From Alphaproteobacteria bacterium (lineage in GTDB: Bacteria; Pseudomonadota; Alphaproteobacteria; Rhizobiales; Aestuariivirgaceae), in contig JAHEJE010000106.1 of the NCBI GenBank assembly GCA_024639035.1, positions 1 to 9,153 of the forward strand: 9,153 bases of DNA. The letters are read 5' to 3'. The translations under genes and the position numbers were made by a program. The notes below the pieces were generated by a model. The model was not told where the DNA came from, searched no databases, and was given only the letters and a program-made list of their open reading frames with translations. Of this stretch, positions 1 to 6,831 are shown piece by piece. Position 1 is the first letter of the stretch, and each line of letters opens with the position of its first letter.

Positions 1-904
1 TGAGCCCTTGAGCGCCAATCGGCGGCACGACGTGGGCGGCCTCGCCAACCAGCACCACGCGTTGGTCGGCGAAGCGCGATGCGGTGAGGCCGGACATGGC
101 AAAGGCCCGGCGCGGGCCGATCTCGCTGATGGCGCCAAGGTCGCCATGGGTTTCGAGCTGCAGGCGGCGGGCAAAGGCCGTATCGCAAAGCGCCATCAGG
201 GCATCTGCCGTATCCGGGCGCTCCATCCACACCAGGCTCGAGCGGTCGCCGGGCATCGGCACGGTGGTCAGGGGGCCGTCAGGGCGGTGATATTCGCGCG
301 ACATGTCGGCGTGCGGCTGGCTGTGGCAGAAACTGGTGGCGATGGCGGTCTGGTCGTAAGACCAGTCGATGCTGGAGATGCCGATGGTGCGGCGGGCAAC
401 CGAATTGCGGCCGTCGGCGGCAATGGCGATGTCGGCGGAAAGTGTTGCGCCGTCGTCGAGCCGGACCCGGACGATCCGGTCAGCCAGGGCGAGCGATTTG
501 GCGCTGGCGGCGATGGACGCCACACCGAGGTTTCTTGCCGTGGCCGCCAGGGCGCCCTGAAGCGCTTCGACGGGGATGTTCCAGCCGAAGGCATCGGCGC
601 CGATTTCTTGGGCGGTAAAGGTCACTGTCGGGGCGGACACGAGGCTGCCGGTATCGTCGATCAGGCGCAATGTGCGCAGCGGATTGGCGACTTCGCGCAG
701 GGCGCCGGGCCACACGCCGATGGTCTCGAGCAACCGGATCGAACTCTGCATCAGGGCCACGGTGCGCGGATCGTGCGGTCTTGCCGCGGGCGCCGGCCCG
801 GTGATCAGCGTGGTCGCGGTTCCGGCCTTCGCCAGCAGGCAGGCAGCACTCAGCCCGGCAGGGCCGCCGCCGATCACGATCGCGCGTGGTGATGCAGTCG
901 TCAT
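1..904 (-). CDS. UbiH/UbiF-family FAD-dependent monooxygenase (3' end cut by window)
   Basis: Flavin-dependent aromatic hydroxylase of the UbiH/UbiF/COQ6 family, which in most members adds a hydroxyl to the ring of a ubiquinone precursor using FAD, NAD(P)H and O2 at the inner membrane. Reading the complement from the ATG at 904 gives 301 residues before the window edge. The N-terminal dinucleotide-binding motif GGGPAG lies at residues 12-17, preceded by the beta-strand AIVI. The family's DG motif appears as AADGRNS near residue 163. The flavin-ribityl motif appears as VLVGEAAHVVPPIGAQGL at residues 284-301, the usual form GEAAH-PPIGAQGL. About 90-110 residues should be missing at the C-terminus. 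Which ring position it hydroxylates cannot be read: alphaproteobacteria use UbiL, UbiH, UbiF or broad-specificity relatives. It is divergent from the paaG-like gene across 117 bp. No convincing Shine-Dalgarno precedes the ATG; an AAAGG lies about 15 bases upstream. Confidence 0.9.
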   Translation of the reverse strand, partial: MTTASPRAIVIGGGPAGLSAACLLAKAGTATTLITGPAPAARPHDPRTVALMQSSIRLLETIGVWPGALREVANPLRTLRLIDDTGSLVSAPTVTFTAQEIGADAFGWNIPVEALQGALAATARNLGVASIAASAKSLALADRIVRVRLDDGATLSADIAIAADGRNSVARRTIGISSIDWSYDQTAIATSFCHSQPHADMSREYHRPDGPLTTVPMPGDRSSLVWMERPDTADALMALCDTAFARRLQLETHGDLGAISEIGPRRAFAMSGLTASRFADQRVVLVGEAAHVVPPIGAQGL

Positions 905-908
905 GGCT

Positions 909-927
909 GGCAAAATGCGCCTTTGCC
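909..927. repeat. Short inverted repeat just upstream of the UbiH-like start
   Basis: GGCAAA (909-914) and TTTGCC (922-927) form a perfect 6-bp inverted repeat with a 7-base gap, starting 5 bp upstream of the hydroxylase ATG in the divergent UbiH-paaG intergenic region. In the mRNA leader of the minus-strand gene it could form a small hairpin over the place where a ribosome binding site should be. It could equally be a small operator or chance. Nothing else in 905-1021 is recognisable: a TTGTCG at 960-965 has only a poor -10 partner. Confidence 0.3.
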
Positions 928-1021
928 GCGAGCTGTGCAAGGTCGCCAGCAAGTTCAGTTTGTCGCGCCCGGCGGACCTGCTAGGGTGGCCGGAACGCAA
1001 CGGATTACGGACCCGCACCTT

Positions 1022-1795
1022 ATGGCATATGAAGACATTTCGCTATCGCTTCAGGACTCGGTGGCCACCTTGAGCCTGAACCGCCCCGACAAGCTGAATT
1101 CGATGACGGCGCACATGCACCGCGAAGTTCGCGCCGCTTTGAAGGAGATCGATGCAGCGGGCACCCGGGCGATGGTGTTGACCGGAGCGGGCCGGGGGTT
1201 TTGCGCCGGGCAGGATCTGGCCGACCTCGATATGTCGAAAGACCTTTCCTACACCATCGAGCGCGATTTCAATCCACTGGTCCAGTGGATAAAGGCGGCA
1301 CGGTTTCCGGTGATCTGCGCCGTCAATGGAATCGCCGCCGGCGCTGGCGCCAACATCGCGCTGGCCTGCGACATCGTGATTGCCGGACGTTCGGCGTCTT
1401 TCCTGCAAGCGTTCGCCAAGATCGGCCTGGTGCCGGATGCCGGCGGGACATGGTCGCTGACCCACCTGGTGGGCCCGGCGCGGGCGCGCGGGCTGGCGAT
1501 GCTGGCCGAGCCGCTGCCGGCGGAAACGGCGCTCGCGTGGGGCATGATCTGGAAGGTCGTCGAGGATGCCGAATTGCAGGCCGAGGCCGGCAGGCTGGCC
1601 CGGCATCTGGCCGCGCAGCCAACCGCGGCGCTGGCGAAGATCAAGCAGGCCGTCGAGGCGGCGGCGCTGAATTCGTTCGACGAACAATTGGCGCTCGAGG
1701 GAAAGCTGCAGAGCGCATCTTCGAAAACCCATGATTTCGCCGAGGGCGTGCAGGCATTTCTCGAAAAACGGCCGGCGAAGTTCAAAGGGTGTTGA
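1022..1795 (+). CDS. paaG: Enoyl-CoA hydratase/isomerase, PaaG-like (ring 1,2-epoxyphenylacetyl-CoA isomerase)
   Basis: Crotonase-superfamily protein of 257 residues, the usual length for PaaG (about 262). PaaG isomerises the phenylacetyl-CoA ring-1,2-epoxide to the oxepin and also shifts double bonds in the lower pathway; it acts in the cytoplasm. The match to remembered E. coli PaaG is close throughout: GAGRGFCAGQDL at 55-66 and NGIAAGAGA at 102-110 form the oxyanion hole, GLVPDAGGTW at 135-144 carries the catalytic Asp139, and EWGMIW of PaaG is present as AWGMIW at 172-177. The frame is open upstream to an ATG at 923, but the crotonase fold begins right after the ATG at 1022 (MAYEDISLSL), so the extra 33 residues are rejected. 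The ribosome binding site is weak. No other paa gene is in the window, so the substrate may differ from that of classical PaaG. The stop lies 4 bp before the DUF2182 start, suggesting co-transcription. Confidence 0.85.
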   Translation: MAYEDISLSLQDSVATLSLNRPDKLNSMTAHMHREVRAALKEIDAAGTRAMVLTGAGRGFCAGQDLADLDMSKDLSYTIERDFNPLVQWIKAARFPVICAVNGIAAGAGANIALACDIVIAGRSASFLQAFAKIGLVPDAGGTWSLTHLVGPARARGLAMLAEPLPAETALAWGMIWKVVEDAELQAEAGRLARHLAAQPTAALAKIKQAVEAAALNSFDEQLALEGKLQSASSKTHDFAEGVQAFLEKRPAKFKGC

Positions 1796-1799
1796 GGAC

Positions 1800-2597
1800 T
1801 TGAGAAATCTCGTCAAGACGGGCGCCGGGACGCCCCATCTGCTGATGTGGTTGTGCTTCGGGGCGGTGGTCGCCGGGGCCTGGATCTATCTCGTCGCGGT
1901 TTCGCCGTTCGGTTTGCAAAGTGGACTGGCCAGCGATCTGTTGCGGTCGTTGTGCCTGGCCGACGATGATCCGTGGAGCCGGCGGTCGATAACGGCGGCG
2001 TTCGTGATGTGGGCGGCGATGGTGCTGGCGATGATGTTGCCTAGCGCTGCGCCGATGGTTGCAACCTACATCGACATCGCCGAGGCTGCGGCGGACAAGT
2101 CGATTGCCGTGGCCTCGCCGGTCGTACTGTGCCTGGGCTACCTGCTGGTGTGGCTGGTGTTCTGCGTTGCCATGGTTGTCTTGCAGGCATGGCTGCAGCA
2201 GGCGGGCATGTTGTCGCAAGGTGAAGTGCTGACCCATCCGCTGTTGGCAGCGGCAGTGCTGCTTGGGGCAGGCGCCTACCAGTTTACCGCGATCAAGCAC
2301 GCCTGCCTGCACAAGTGCGTCAGCCCGATGCCGTGGTTTTTGGCGAACTGGCGCGAGGATGTCCCGGGGGTTTTCATGGCCGGTGTCAGGCAGGGGGGAT
2401 ATTGCCTGGCGTGCTGCTGGGCGATGATGCTGGTGATGTTCGTTGCCGGACTGATGAACCTGTTCTGGATGGCCGCCATCGGTCTGGTGATGATCGCTGA
2501 AAAGACGGTTGCCAATGCAAAACCGGTGTCCTATGCCTCAGGGTGCGTGATGTTGGGTGGCGGTGCCCTGTTTTTGTTTCTGGCCGTGAGTGGTTGA
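1800..2597 (+). CDS. DUF2182 integral membrane protein, predicted metal-binding
   Basis: Polytopic inner-membrane protein of the DUF2182 family (described as predicted metal-binding integral membrane protein); no biochemical function is known to me. The 265 residues contain about six or seven hydrophobic helices, roughly at 14-35, 64-90, 104-132, 147-165, 200-235 and 243-263. Family hallmarks are MWAAMVLAMMLPSAAPM at 70-86 and AYQFTAIKHACLHKCVSPM at 159-177. The latter has a His/Cys cluster, H167, C169, H171 and C173, at the end of a helix, followed by GYCLACCW (C202, C205, C206), plausible metal or thiol chemistry at the membrane face. The start is uncertain: a TTG at 1800 has AAGGG 10-14 bases upstream, while an ATG at 1845 would begin at residue 16, just inside the first helix. 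The TTG is chosen because it gives a short basic N-terminus before helix 1 and couples to the paaG-like stop. The DUF1326 gene follows after 20 bp. Confidence 0.85.
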   Translation: MRNLVKTGAGTPHLLMWLCFGAVVAGAWIYLVAVSPFGLQSGLASDLLRSLCLADDDPWSRRSITAAFVMWAAMVLAMMLPSAAPMVATYIDIAEAAADKSIAVASPVVLCLGYLLVWLVFCVAMVVLQAWLQQAGMLSQGEVLTHPLLAAAVLLGAGAYQFTAIKHACLHKCVSPMPWFLANWREDVPGVFMAGVRQGGYCLACCWAMMLVMFVAGLMNLFWMAAIGLVMIAEKTVANAKPVSYASGCVMLGGGALFLFLAVSG

Positions 2598-2617
2598 ATA
2601 GCGGGAGGGTTTTTTTA

Positions 2618-3235
2618 ATGGCAGCAATCGAGCCGTGGCACATCAAGGGTGAACTGATGCTGTCGTGCAACTGCACGGTGTTCTGTCCGTGCGTGATTTC
2701 GCTGGGCAAGCATCCGCCGACCGAGGGTCATTGCCAGACCTGGGGTGGGGTGCGGATCGATGACGGCGCTTACGGCGATACCGACCTGTCCGGCCTCAAC
2801 ATGGGGCTGATCATCGAAATTCCGGGCATGATGAGCCGCGGCAAGTGGACCGCCGGCGTTTATGTTTCCGAAGAGGCCGATGTCTATCAGGTCAAGGCAC
2901 TGACCAAGATCATGTCCGGGAAAGCGCGCGGCACCACGCATCTGCTGTCTATCCTGGTGGCGAGTTTTCTCGGCGTGCACCAAAAACCGATTACCTACGA
3001 AAACGATGGCGATGTACGGCGCTTCAAGATCCCCAAGATCATCGATGGCGAAATTCGGCCGATCCGCAGCAGCACGCCGGATGGGCACACGACGGTGGAG
3101 AATTCCCAGTACTGGATCGCGCCGCGCATCATCGTGGCCGAGGCAACCCGCAGCAAGTTCCGCGACTTCGGCCGCAACTGGGATTTCGCCGGCCACAGCG
3201 CCGAGATCTGCGAGTTGGACTGGAAAGGGCCCTAG
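2618..3235 (+). CDS. DUF1326 domain protein, partner of DUF2182
   Basis: Protein of 205 residues of the DUF1326 family, which is repeatedly found next to DUF2182 membrane proteins; the function of the pair is undefined. The N-terminus carries the family hallmark CNCTVFCPC at residues 17-25 (a CxCxxxCxC arrangement), followed by H32, H38 and C39, a cluster well suited to binding a soft metal or to thiol exchange. The rest is a predicted beta-rich domain with no membrane helix and no signal peptide, so it should be cytoplasmic unless held at the membrane by its partner. The start at 2618 is well supported by GGGAGGG at 2603-2609, 8 bases upstream; the frame runs further upstream but overlaps the end of the DUF2182 gene. 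It is the last gene of the plus-strand group and ends 9 bp before the convergent GST gene. Confidence 0.88.
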   Translation: MAAIEPWHIKGELMLSCNCTVFCPCVISLGKHPPTEGHCQTWGGVRIDDGAYGDTDLSGLNMGLIIEIPGMMSRGKWTAGVYVSEEADVYQVKALTKIMSGKARGTTHLLSILVASFLGVHQKPITYENDGDVRRFKIPKIIDGEIRPIRSSTPDGHTTVENSQYWIAPRIIVAEATRSKFRDFGRNWDFAGHSAEICELDWKGP

Positions 3236-3244
3236 CGCTCGGTT

Positions 3245-3856
3245 CTACTCAGGCATTGTTGACTTCATAGAAGGCCTTGCCGCGAAATCTTCATAGAATG
3301 ATTGAAGTTTTGGGCGGCCTTCGCGCCAGCCCCAGTCCGGCCAACGGAAGTCCAGATAGCCCAGCACCGCGGCGACGCTGATGGTGCCGATATTGAGCGC
3401 GGACAGCTCATCGGCCCGATCGTTTTCCAGGGTGTCGAGGGCGTTGTCTATGCGCGCCGTCTGGCGGTCGGACCAGTCGGGCCAGCGCAGGTTCTCCGGC
3501 CGCAGGGCCGTTTCATAGCGCAGCGACACGGCAGAATCGGCGATGCCCTGGGCCAGGGCCTGCAGGGTCAGAATGGCGAAGCGGGCCACCGGTTCGTGCG
3601 GCAGCAGATCCAGGTTGCCGGCGCTGTGCACCAGATATTCGACGATGACCCGGCTGTCGTAGAGAACATAGCCGTGGTCGGTGATGAGGGCCGGGATGCG
3701 GCCGAGCGGGTTGTCGGCCACGACCGCGGCGTGCGCCTCGACCGGCAGAAAGACGCCGGTGTGGATTTCCTCGACCTGGTCCTCGATACCCAGTTCACGT
3801 GCGGTGATGCGCACAATGCGCACGAAAGGCGATGCGGGATTGTGGTGCAGTTTCAT
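3245..3856 (-). CDS. Glutathione S-transferase family protein, YibF-like
   Basis: Soluble GST-fold protein of 203 residues. The N-terminal thioredoxin-like half (about 1-78) starts MKLHHNPASPFVRIVRI and contains NPLGRIPAL (49-57), with the cis-proline P55 of the glutathione site, and YDSRVIVEYL (66-75), where Ser68 should contact the glutathione gamma-glutamyl group. The C-terminal helical half has the GYLDFRWPDW segment (166-175), typical of YibF-like bacterial GSTs. Expected role is conjugation or reduction of electrophiles with glutathione; the substrate is unknown. The usual N-capping box S-x-x-D of this family reads S160-V-A-A163, so the Asp is lost. The start has GAGGA 7 bases upstream of the ATG. 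It lies 44 bp downstream of the amine oxidase stop on the same strand, so it is probably the last gene of that transcript. The same frame stays open upstream to 5191, but that is an overlap artefact, not a fusion. Confidence 0.88.
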   Translation of the reverse strand: MKLHHNPASPFVRIVRITARELGIEDQVEEIHTGVFLPVEAHAAVVADNPLGRIPALITDHGYVLYDSRVIVEYLVHSAGNLDLLPHEPVARFAILTLQALAQGIADSAVSLRYETALRPENLRWPDWSDRQTARIDNALDTLENDRADELSALNIGTISVAAVLGYLDFRWPDWGWREGRPKLQSFYEDFAARPSMKSTMPE

Positions 3857-3900
3857 TGTTTGGTCCTCGGTCGGTGGGTGGATGCATTCCTGCCCGCAGG

Positions 3901-5883
3901 TTACTCCGTTGCGGCAGGTTTGGCGAACCGTGGGGCCAGGTCGTGCGACGGATCGCGGTCGAAGAAGTGCATGGGGCGCAGTCTGATCTCGTGCCAGAGG
4001 GTTGGCAAGACCGGGAAGTCCTCGGGCCGGGTCACATGCCGGAAGGACAGGGTCGGCCAAATCACCAGATCCTGATTGTGGACCGAATCCTTGTCGGACA
4101 CATAGGCGGGCAGGCCGGTGTCGCCGCCGCTGAGCACCGGATAGTCGCCAGCGGCCCATGTCTCGCGGGGATCTTGCCGGGTCAGCCAGAGTGGCTGGCG
4201 GGCAAAGCCGGCGCGCACGAACAGCGGCGACTGGCCGTCGACGGGCGGTTGATAGTGGCCGTGCACGATCTGATAGCTCGGGGCATAGCCCAGCGCCGTG
4301 GTCTTGTTCGGGTTGGCGATGCGCCAGTTGCCGGCATGGTCCGGCTGAAATGCCATCGGGCCTTCGCCGGGCTGGGCATGAATGGTGCGTTTGACGACGC
4401 GATTGCCGTTTTCGGTGGCGACGCCAAGCGTGTCGCGCACGGCGAGGTTTTTCGGGCCATCGATATCGAGGTCGATGCGGTAGGAGATGAAGTGTTCGTG
4501 GAACGGAGCCACGGTGTACGGCGCGATCAGGGTGTCGCGCGGGGTCTCGGCGAGGGCCTGTTTCGGACTGACCTTGGCCTGATCGGACGAGCGGATGGCG
4601 TCGAGGCCGGTGGCACCGGCGCGCAGTTTGATGGTGCCGCGCGGCTGGAAGATGTAGTCGATGACGTAGTCGTAATTGCCGATGGTGGGAATGATCCGCA
4701 CCACCAGCTCGATTTCCGGCCGTGCGGCAATGCGCTGGGTGCCGGCATCGTAGTGGCGCCAGGCCGGGTTGCCGGTGGCGCGCTCGAAAATGCACAAGGC
4801 TTTTGGCGCAACGAACATCCCGCCCTTGTCGCTCGGCATCAGCAGGTCGATGACATAGCTCTGGGCCGGGCAGTCGGCGCCGGCGCGCAGCGATGAAATC
4901 AAGTAACCGAGACCGAGTTCGCCGGCATCGAGATAGCCCCTGAAAGCCCAGGTCGGGTCCGGGACCGCGTAGGGAACGAACATCTCCGAGACATGCATCT
5001 GGTAGGCGATGAGGCGCGCACGGCCATTGTCGTTGTAGCGCACCAGAGAAACGATCGCGCCGGCCCGGCGGTCGGCTCTGAGGTGAAACGACCAGTTCTG
5101 CCAGGCGACCTGATAGGTGCCGCGAATGGAGATGTTGGAGCCGGCGGGCAACATGTTGCGTACCGGCTTCATCGGATCGCGAGGGCTCCATGAGGCAGCG
5201 CCGTATGTCGCAGGTGGCGGGCCGATCTCGACTTTTGCGCCATCGTCGATCAGGCGCACCAACTCTTTCGCATCGACATCGACCACGGCAACGAGGCCCT
5301 CGATCGGGCGGCCGTGGGCGGGATGCAGGCGATGCTCAAGACTGAAGCATGGCACTTTCAGAACGCGGGCGCTTTGCGCGGATCCGGCTTCGCGCGGACC
5401 GGCGGGCAGAGGCGTGCAGGCGACCTTGGTGAAGTCGGTAATGCCACGGGCCCGCATGGCATTCTGCCAGCCTTTGTCATCAAGCGTGATCTGGCGTGCC
5501 AGGGACCATTCTTCCTGGGTAATCGAGGTTTGGGCACCGATCACTTCGCGGTGGCTGAGAACTTTTTTGGCGGTCAGATCGACATTGGCTTCGAAAGTCT
5601 TGCGGTCACGGCGCAGGACGACGAAGGCCTTGCGGGTGAAGGGTTGGCCCTGTGTCCAGGCCAGCACCGCCTGCTTGTCGGCCTCCGCCAGGGTCATCGC
5701 CGAAAACACCGTTGCAGAATCGGCGTGGCCGGCCTGTTGCAGCAGGGAGACGGCGGTTTCGATTTCTTGCGGCGTCAGGGCATCGAGCGGATGCCACGGG
5801 CCGGCGGCCTGTGCATGGGCGGTGTGGCCGAGACCGAGCAGGCCAGCGGCAAACATGAGGATGTAGAGGAAACGGCGGAGCAT
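3901..5883 (-). CDS. tynA: Periplasmic copper amine oxidase (topaquinone primary-amine oxidase)
   Basis: Secreted quinoprotein that oxidises primary amines to aldehydes, giving NH3 and H2O2. Numbered from the ATG at 5883 (660 residues): signal peptide about 1-25 (MLRRFLYILMFAAGLL, cleavage after AHA), N-terminal domains to about 250, then the beta-sandwich catalytic domain. All key residues are present: gate Tyr317 and catalytic base Asp319 in GYLDAGELGLG; Tyr404 in TIGNYDYVIDY, the residue self-processed to topaquinone; copper ligands His462 and His464 in PFHEHFISYRIDLDIDG; and third ligand His616 in FRHVTRPEDFPVLP. Tyr404 to His462 is 58 residues, as in E. coli TynA. Cys338 and Cys364 are spaced like the conserved disulfide. 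It lacks the extra N-terminal domain of E. coli TynA. A second in-frame ATG at 5898 adds MVDCA; neither start has a clear ribosome binding site, and 5883 gives the better signal peptide. The symbol reflects family, not proven substrate. Confidence 0.93.
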   Translation of the reverse strand: MLRRFLYILMFAAGLLGLGHTAHAQAAGPWHPLDALTPQEIETAVSLLQQAGHADSATVFSAMTLAEADKQAVLAWTQGQPFTRKAFVVLRRDRKTFEANVDLTAKKVLSHREVIGAQTSITQEEWSLARQITLDDKGWQNAMRARGITDFTKVACTPLPAGPREAGSAQSARVLKVPCFSLEHRLHPAHGRPIEGLVAVVDVDAKELVRLIDDGAKVEIGPPPATYGAASWSPRDPMKPVRNMLPAGSNISIRGTYQVAWQNWSFHLRADRRAGAIVSLVRYNDNGRARLIAYQMHVSEMFVPYAVPDPTWAFRGYLDAGELGLGYLISSLRAGADCPAQSYVIDLLMPSDKGGMFVAPKALCIFERATGNPAWRHYDAGTQRIAARPEIELVVRIIPTIGNYDYVIDYIFQPRGTIKLRAGATGLDAIRSSDQAKVSPKQALAETPRDTLIAPYTVAPFHEHFISYRIDLDIDGPKNLAVRDTLGVATENGNRVVKRTIHAQPGEGPMAFQPDHAGNWRIANPNKTTALGYAPSYQIVHGHYQPPVDGQSPLFVRAGFARQPLWLTRQDPRETWAAGDYPVLSGGDTGLPAYVSDKDSVHNQDLVIWPTLSFRHVTRPEDFPVLPTLWHEIRLRPMHFFDRDPSHDLAPRFAKPAATE

Positions 5884-5941
5884 GGCGCAATCAACCATGA
5901 AAATACGATTCGCGGCAGGGCAAATAGCGGCGGAGCGGGCA

Positions 5942-5970
5942 GGGCGGTGGACACCCCGTCCGACCCGCCC
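5942..5970. repeat. GC-rich stem-loop between peroxiredoxin and amine oxidase genes
   Basis: GGGCGG (5942-5947) pairs with CCGCCC (5965-5970), and inside it GGAC (5949-5952) pairs with GTCC (5958-5961) around a 5-base loop, with a 1/3-base internal bulge. An alternative outer pairing GCGGGC (5935-5940) with GCCCGC (5967-5972) is possible. It sits in the 102-bp spacer after the peroxiredoxin stop. On the minus strand no T-run follows, so it is not a standard intrinsic terminator. It could limit read-through or protect the upstream mRNA end. The rest of the spacer shows no convincing promoter for the amine oxidase. Confidence 0.45.
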
Positions 5971-5985
5971 GCCGGCATTTCACGA

Positions 5986-6645
5986 TCAATTCGGCTGCGG
6001 CACGATGCGCAGGTACGGTTTCGGCGATTTCCAGCCGCCGGGATATTTCTTCTCGGCTTCTTCGTTGCTGACCGCCGGCACGATGATCACGTCCTCGCCC
6101 TGCTGCCAGTTGACCGGTGTGGCAACCTGGTGATTTGCCGTCAGCTGGAGGGAATCCAGCACCCGGAGGATCTCATCGAAGTTGCGGCCGGTGCTCATCG
6201 GATAGGTGATGATGAGTTTGATCTTCTTGTCCGGTCCGATGATGTAGACGTTGCGCACGGTGGCGTTGTCGACCGCGGTGCGGCCCTTGGCGGCGCCGGT
6301 GGCGTTCGGATGGATCATGCCGTAGAGTTTCGATACGGCGAGGTCCTCATCGCCGATCATCGGGTATTGCACCGCCGTACCCTGGACATCCTTGATGTCC
6401 TGCTTCCAGCGGTTGTGATCGTCGACGGAATCGACACTCAAGCCAATGATCTTGCAGTTGCGGCGCTCGAATTCCGGGGCCATCTTGGCGACATAACCGA
6501 GTTCGGTGGTGCACACCGGGGTAAAATCCTTGGGGTGGGAAAACAGCACGCACCAGCTGTCGCCGATCCAGTCGTGAAAACTGACCTCGCCGTCGGTTGT
6601 CTGTGCAGCGAAATCAGGGGCCTCATCGCCGAGTTGCAGGCTCAT
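5986..6645 (-). CDS. 1-Cys peroxiredoxin (Prx6/AhpC-TSA family)
   Basis: Cytosolic thiol peroxidase of 219 residues, the full length of the Prx6 class, reducing H2O2, alkyl hydroperoxides and possibly peroxynitrite. The AhpC/TSA domain (about 4-140) contains the active-site motif DFTPVCTTEL with peroxidatic Cys45 and Thr42, preceded by VLFSHPK; the supporting Arg is in TVRNVYIIGPDK. The C-terminal 1-cysPrx domain (about 148-205) has NWQQGEDVIIVPAVS and KPYLRIVPQ. There is no Cys in the C-terminal half, so no classical resolving Cys; Cys32 (in DSWCVLF) and one in RRNCKII are the only others. The reductant is therefore external, for example glutathione or another thiol. The start at 6645 has GGAG 8 bases upstream; the frame continues 40 residues further but without family similarity. 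It heads the minus-strand group with the amine oxidase and GST, a sensible place for a peroxide scavenger, and is divergent from the kbp-like gene. Confidence 0.93.
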   Translation of the reverse strand: MSLQLGDEAPDFAAQTTDGEVSFHDWIGDSWCVLFSHPKDFTPVCTTELGYVAKMAPEFERRNCKIIGLSVDSVDDHNRWKQDIKDVQGTAVQYPMIGDEDLAVSKLYGMIHPNATGAAKGRTAVDNATVRNVYIIGPDKKIKLIITYPMSTGRNFDEILRVLDSLQLTANHQVATPVNWQQGEDVIIVPAVSNEEAEKKYPGGWKSPKPYLRIVPQPN

Positions 6646-6695
6646 TCGAAACTCTCCATTTGATTGTTGCGTTGTCAATTCCCCGGACTTGGCGC

Positions 6696-6725
6696 ACTCT
6701 ACCACCCCAGGTGCGCCGGCTTCAA
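6696..6725 (-). promoter_or_regulatory. Possible sigma70-type promoter for the peroxiredoxin gene
   Basis: On the minus strand, TTGAAG (complement of 6720-6725) and TAGAGT (complement of 6696-6701) are separated by 18 bases and each match 4 of 6 consensus positions. Transcription would begin near 6689, giving a leader of about 45 bases that includes the GGAG ribosome binding site. It is a weak, unaided call; a perfect TTGACA nearer the gene has no -10 partner. No recognisable OxyR or other operator was found by eye. Confidence 0.3.
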
Positions 6726-6831
6726 ACAAACTCACCGTGATTTGGCGGAAAATGAAGACGACCACTGGTGTTCGGCACGCGAAGTGACTATCTTCAAGTG
6801 TATTGTTTCATCAGAACCGGGGAGGTCCATC

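Noticed and set aside
8..892. Open frame of 294 codons on the plus strand
   Set aside because: It is antisense to the UbiH-like hydroxylase, whose complement reading shows all family motifs; the plus-strand product is a Gly/Arg/His-rich composition typical of GC-rich shadows.
923..1021. 33-residue upstream extension of the PaaG-like protein
   Set aside because: The crotonase fold starts at the ATG at 1022 and the extension has no similarity to family N-termini; it occupies the divergent promoter region.
3302..4896. Overlapping plus-strand frames of 257 and 354 codons
   Set aside because: Antisense shadows of the GST and amine oxidase genes with no family features.
3245..5191. 648-codon minus-strand frame suggesting a fusion protein ending in a GST
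   Set aside because: The part before 3856 overlaps the amine oxidase in another frame and reads as Arg/Pro-rich noise; the GST has its own ATG and ribosome binding site at 3856.
5314..6663. Open frame of 449 codons on the plus strand
   Set aside because: It runs antisense through the amine oxidase start, the spacer and the whole peroxiredoxin gene, both of which have clear catalytic motifs; no recognisable domain in the shadow product.
6673..6678. Perfect TTGACA on the minus strand upstream of the peroxiredoxin
   Set aside because: At 16-18 bases downstream there is no -10-like hexamer, and transcription would begin inside the start codon region.
6646..6765. 40-residue upstream extension of the peroxiredoxin
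   Set aside because: Prx6 proteins begin at the MSLQLGDEAPDF segment and the ATG at 6645 has a good ribosome binding site.
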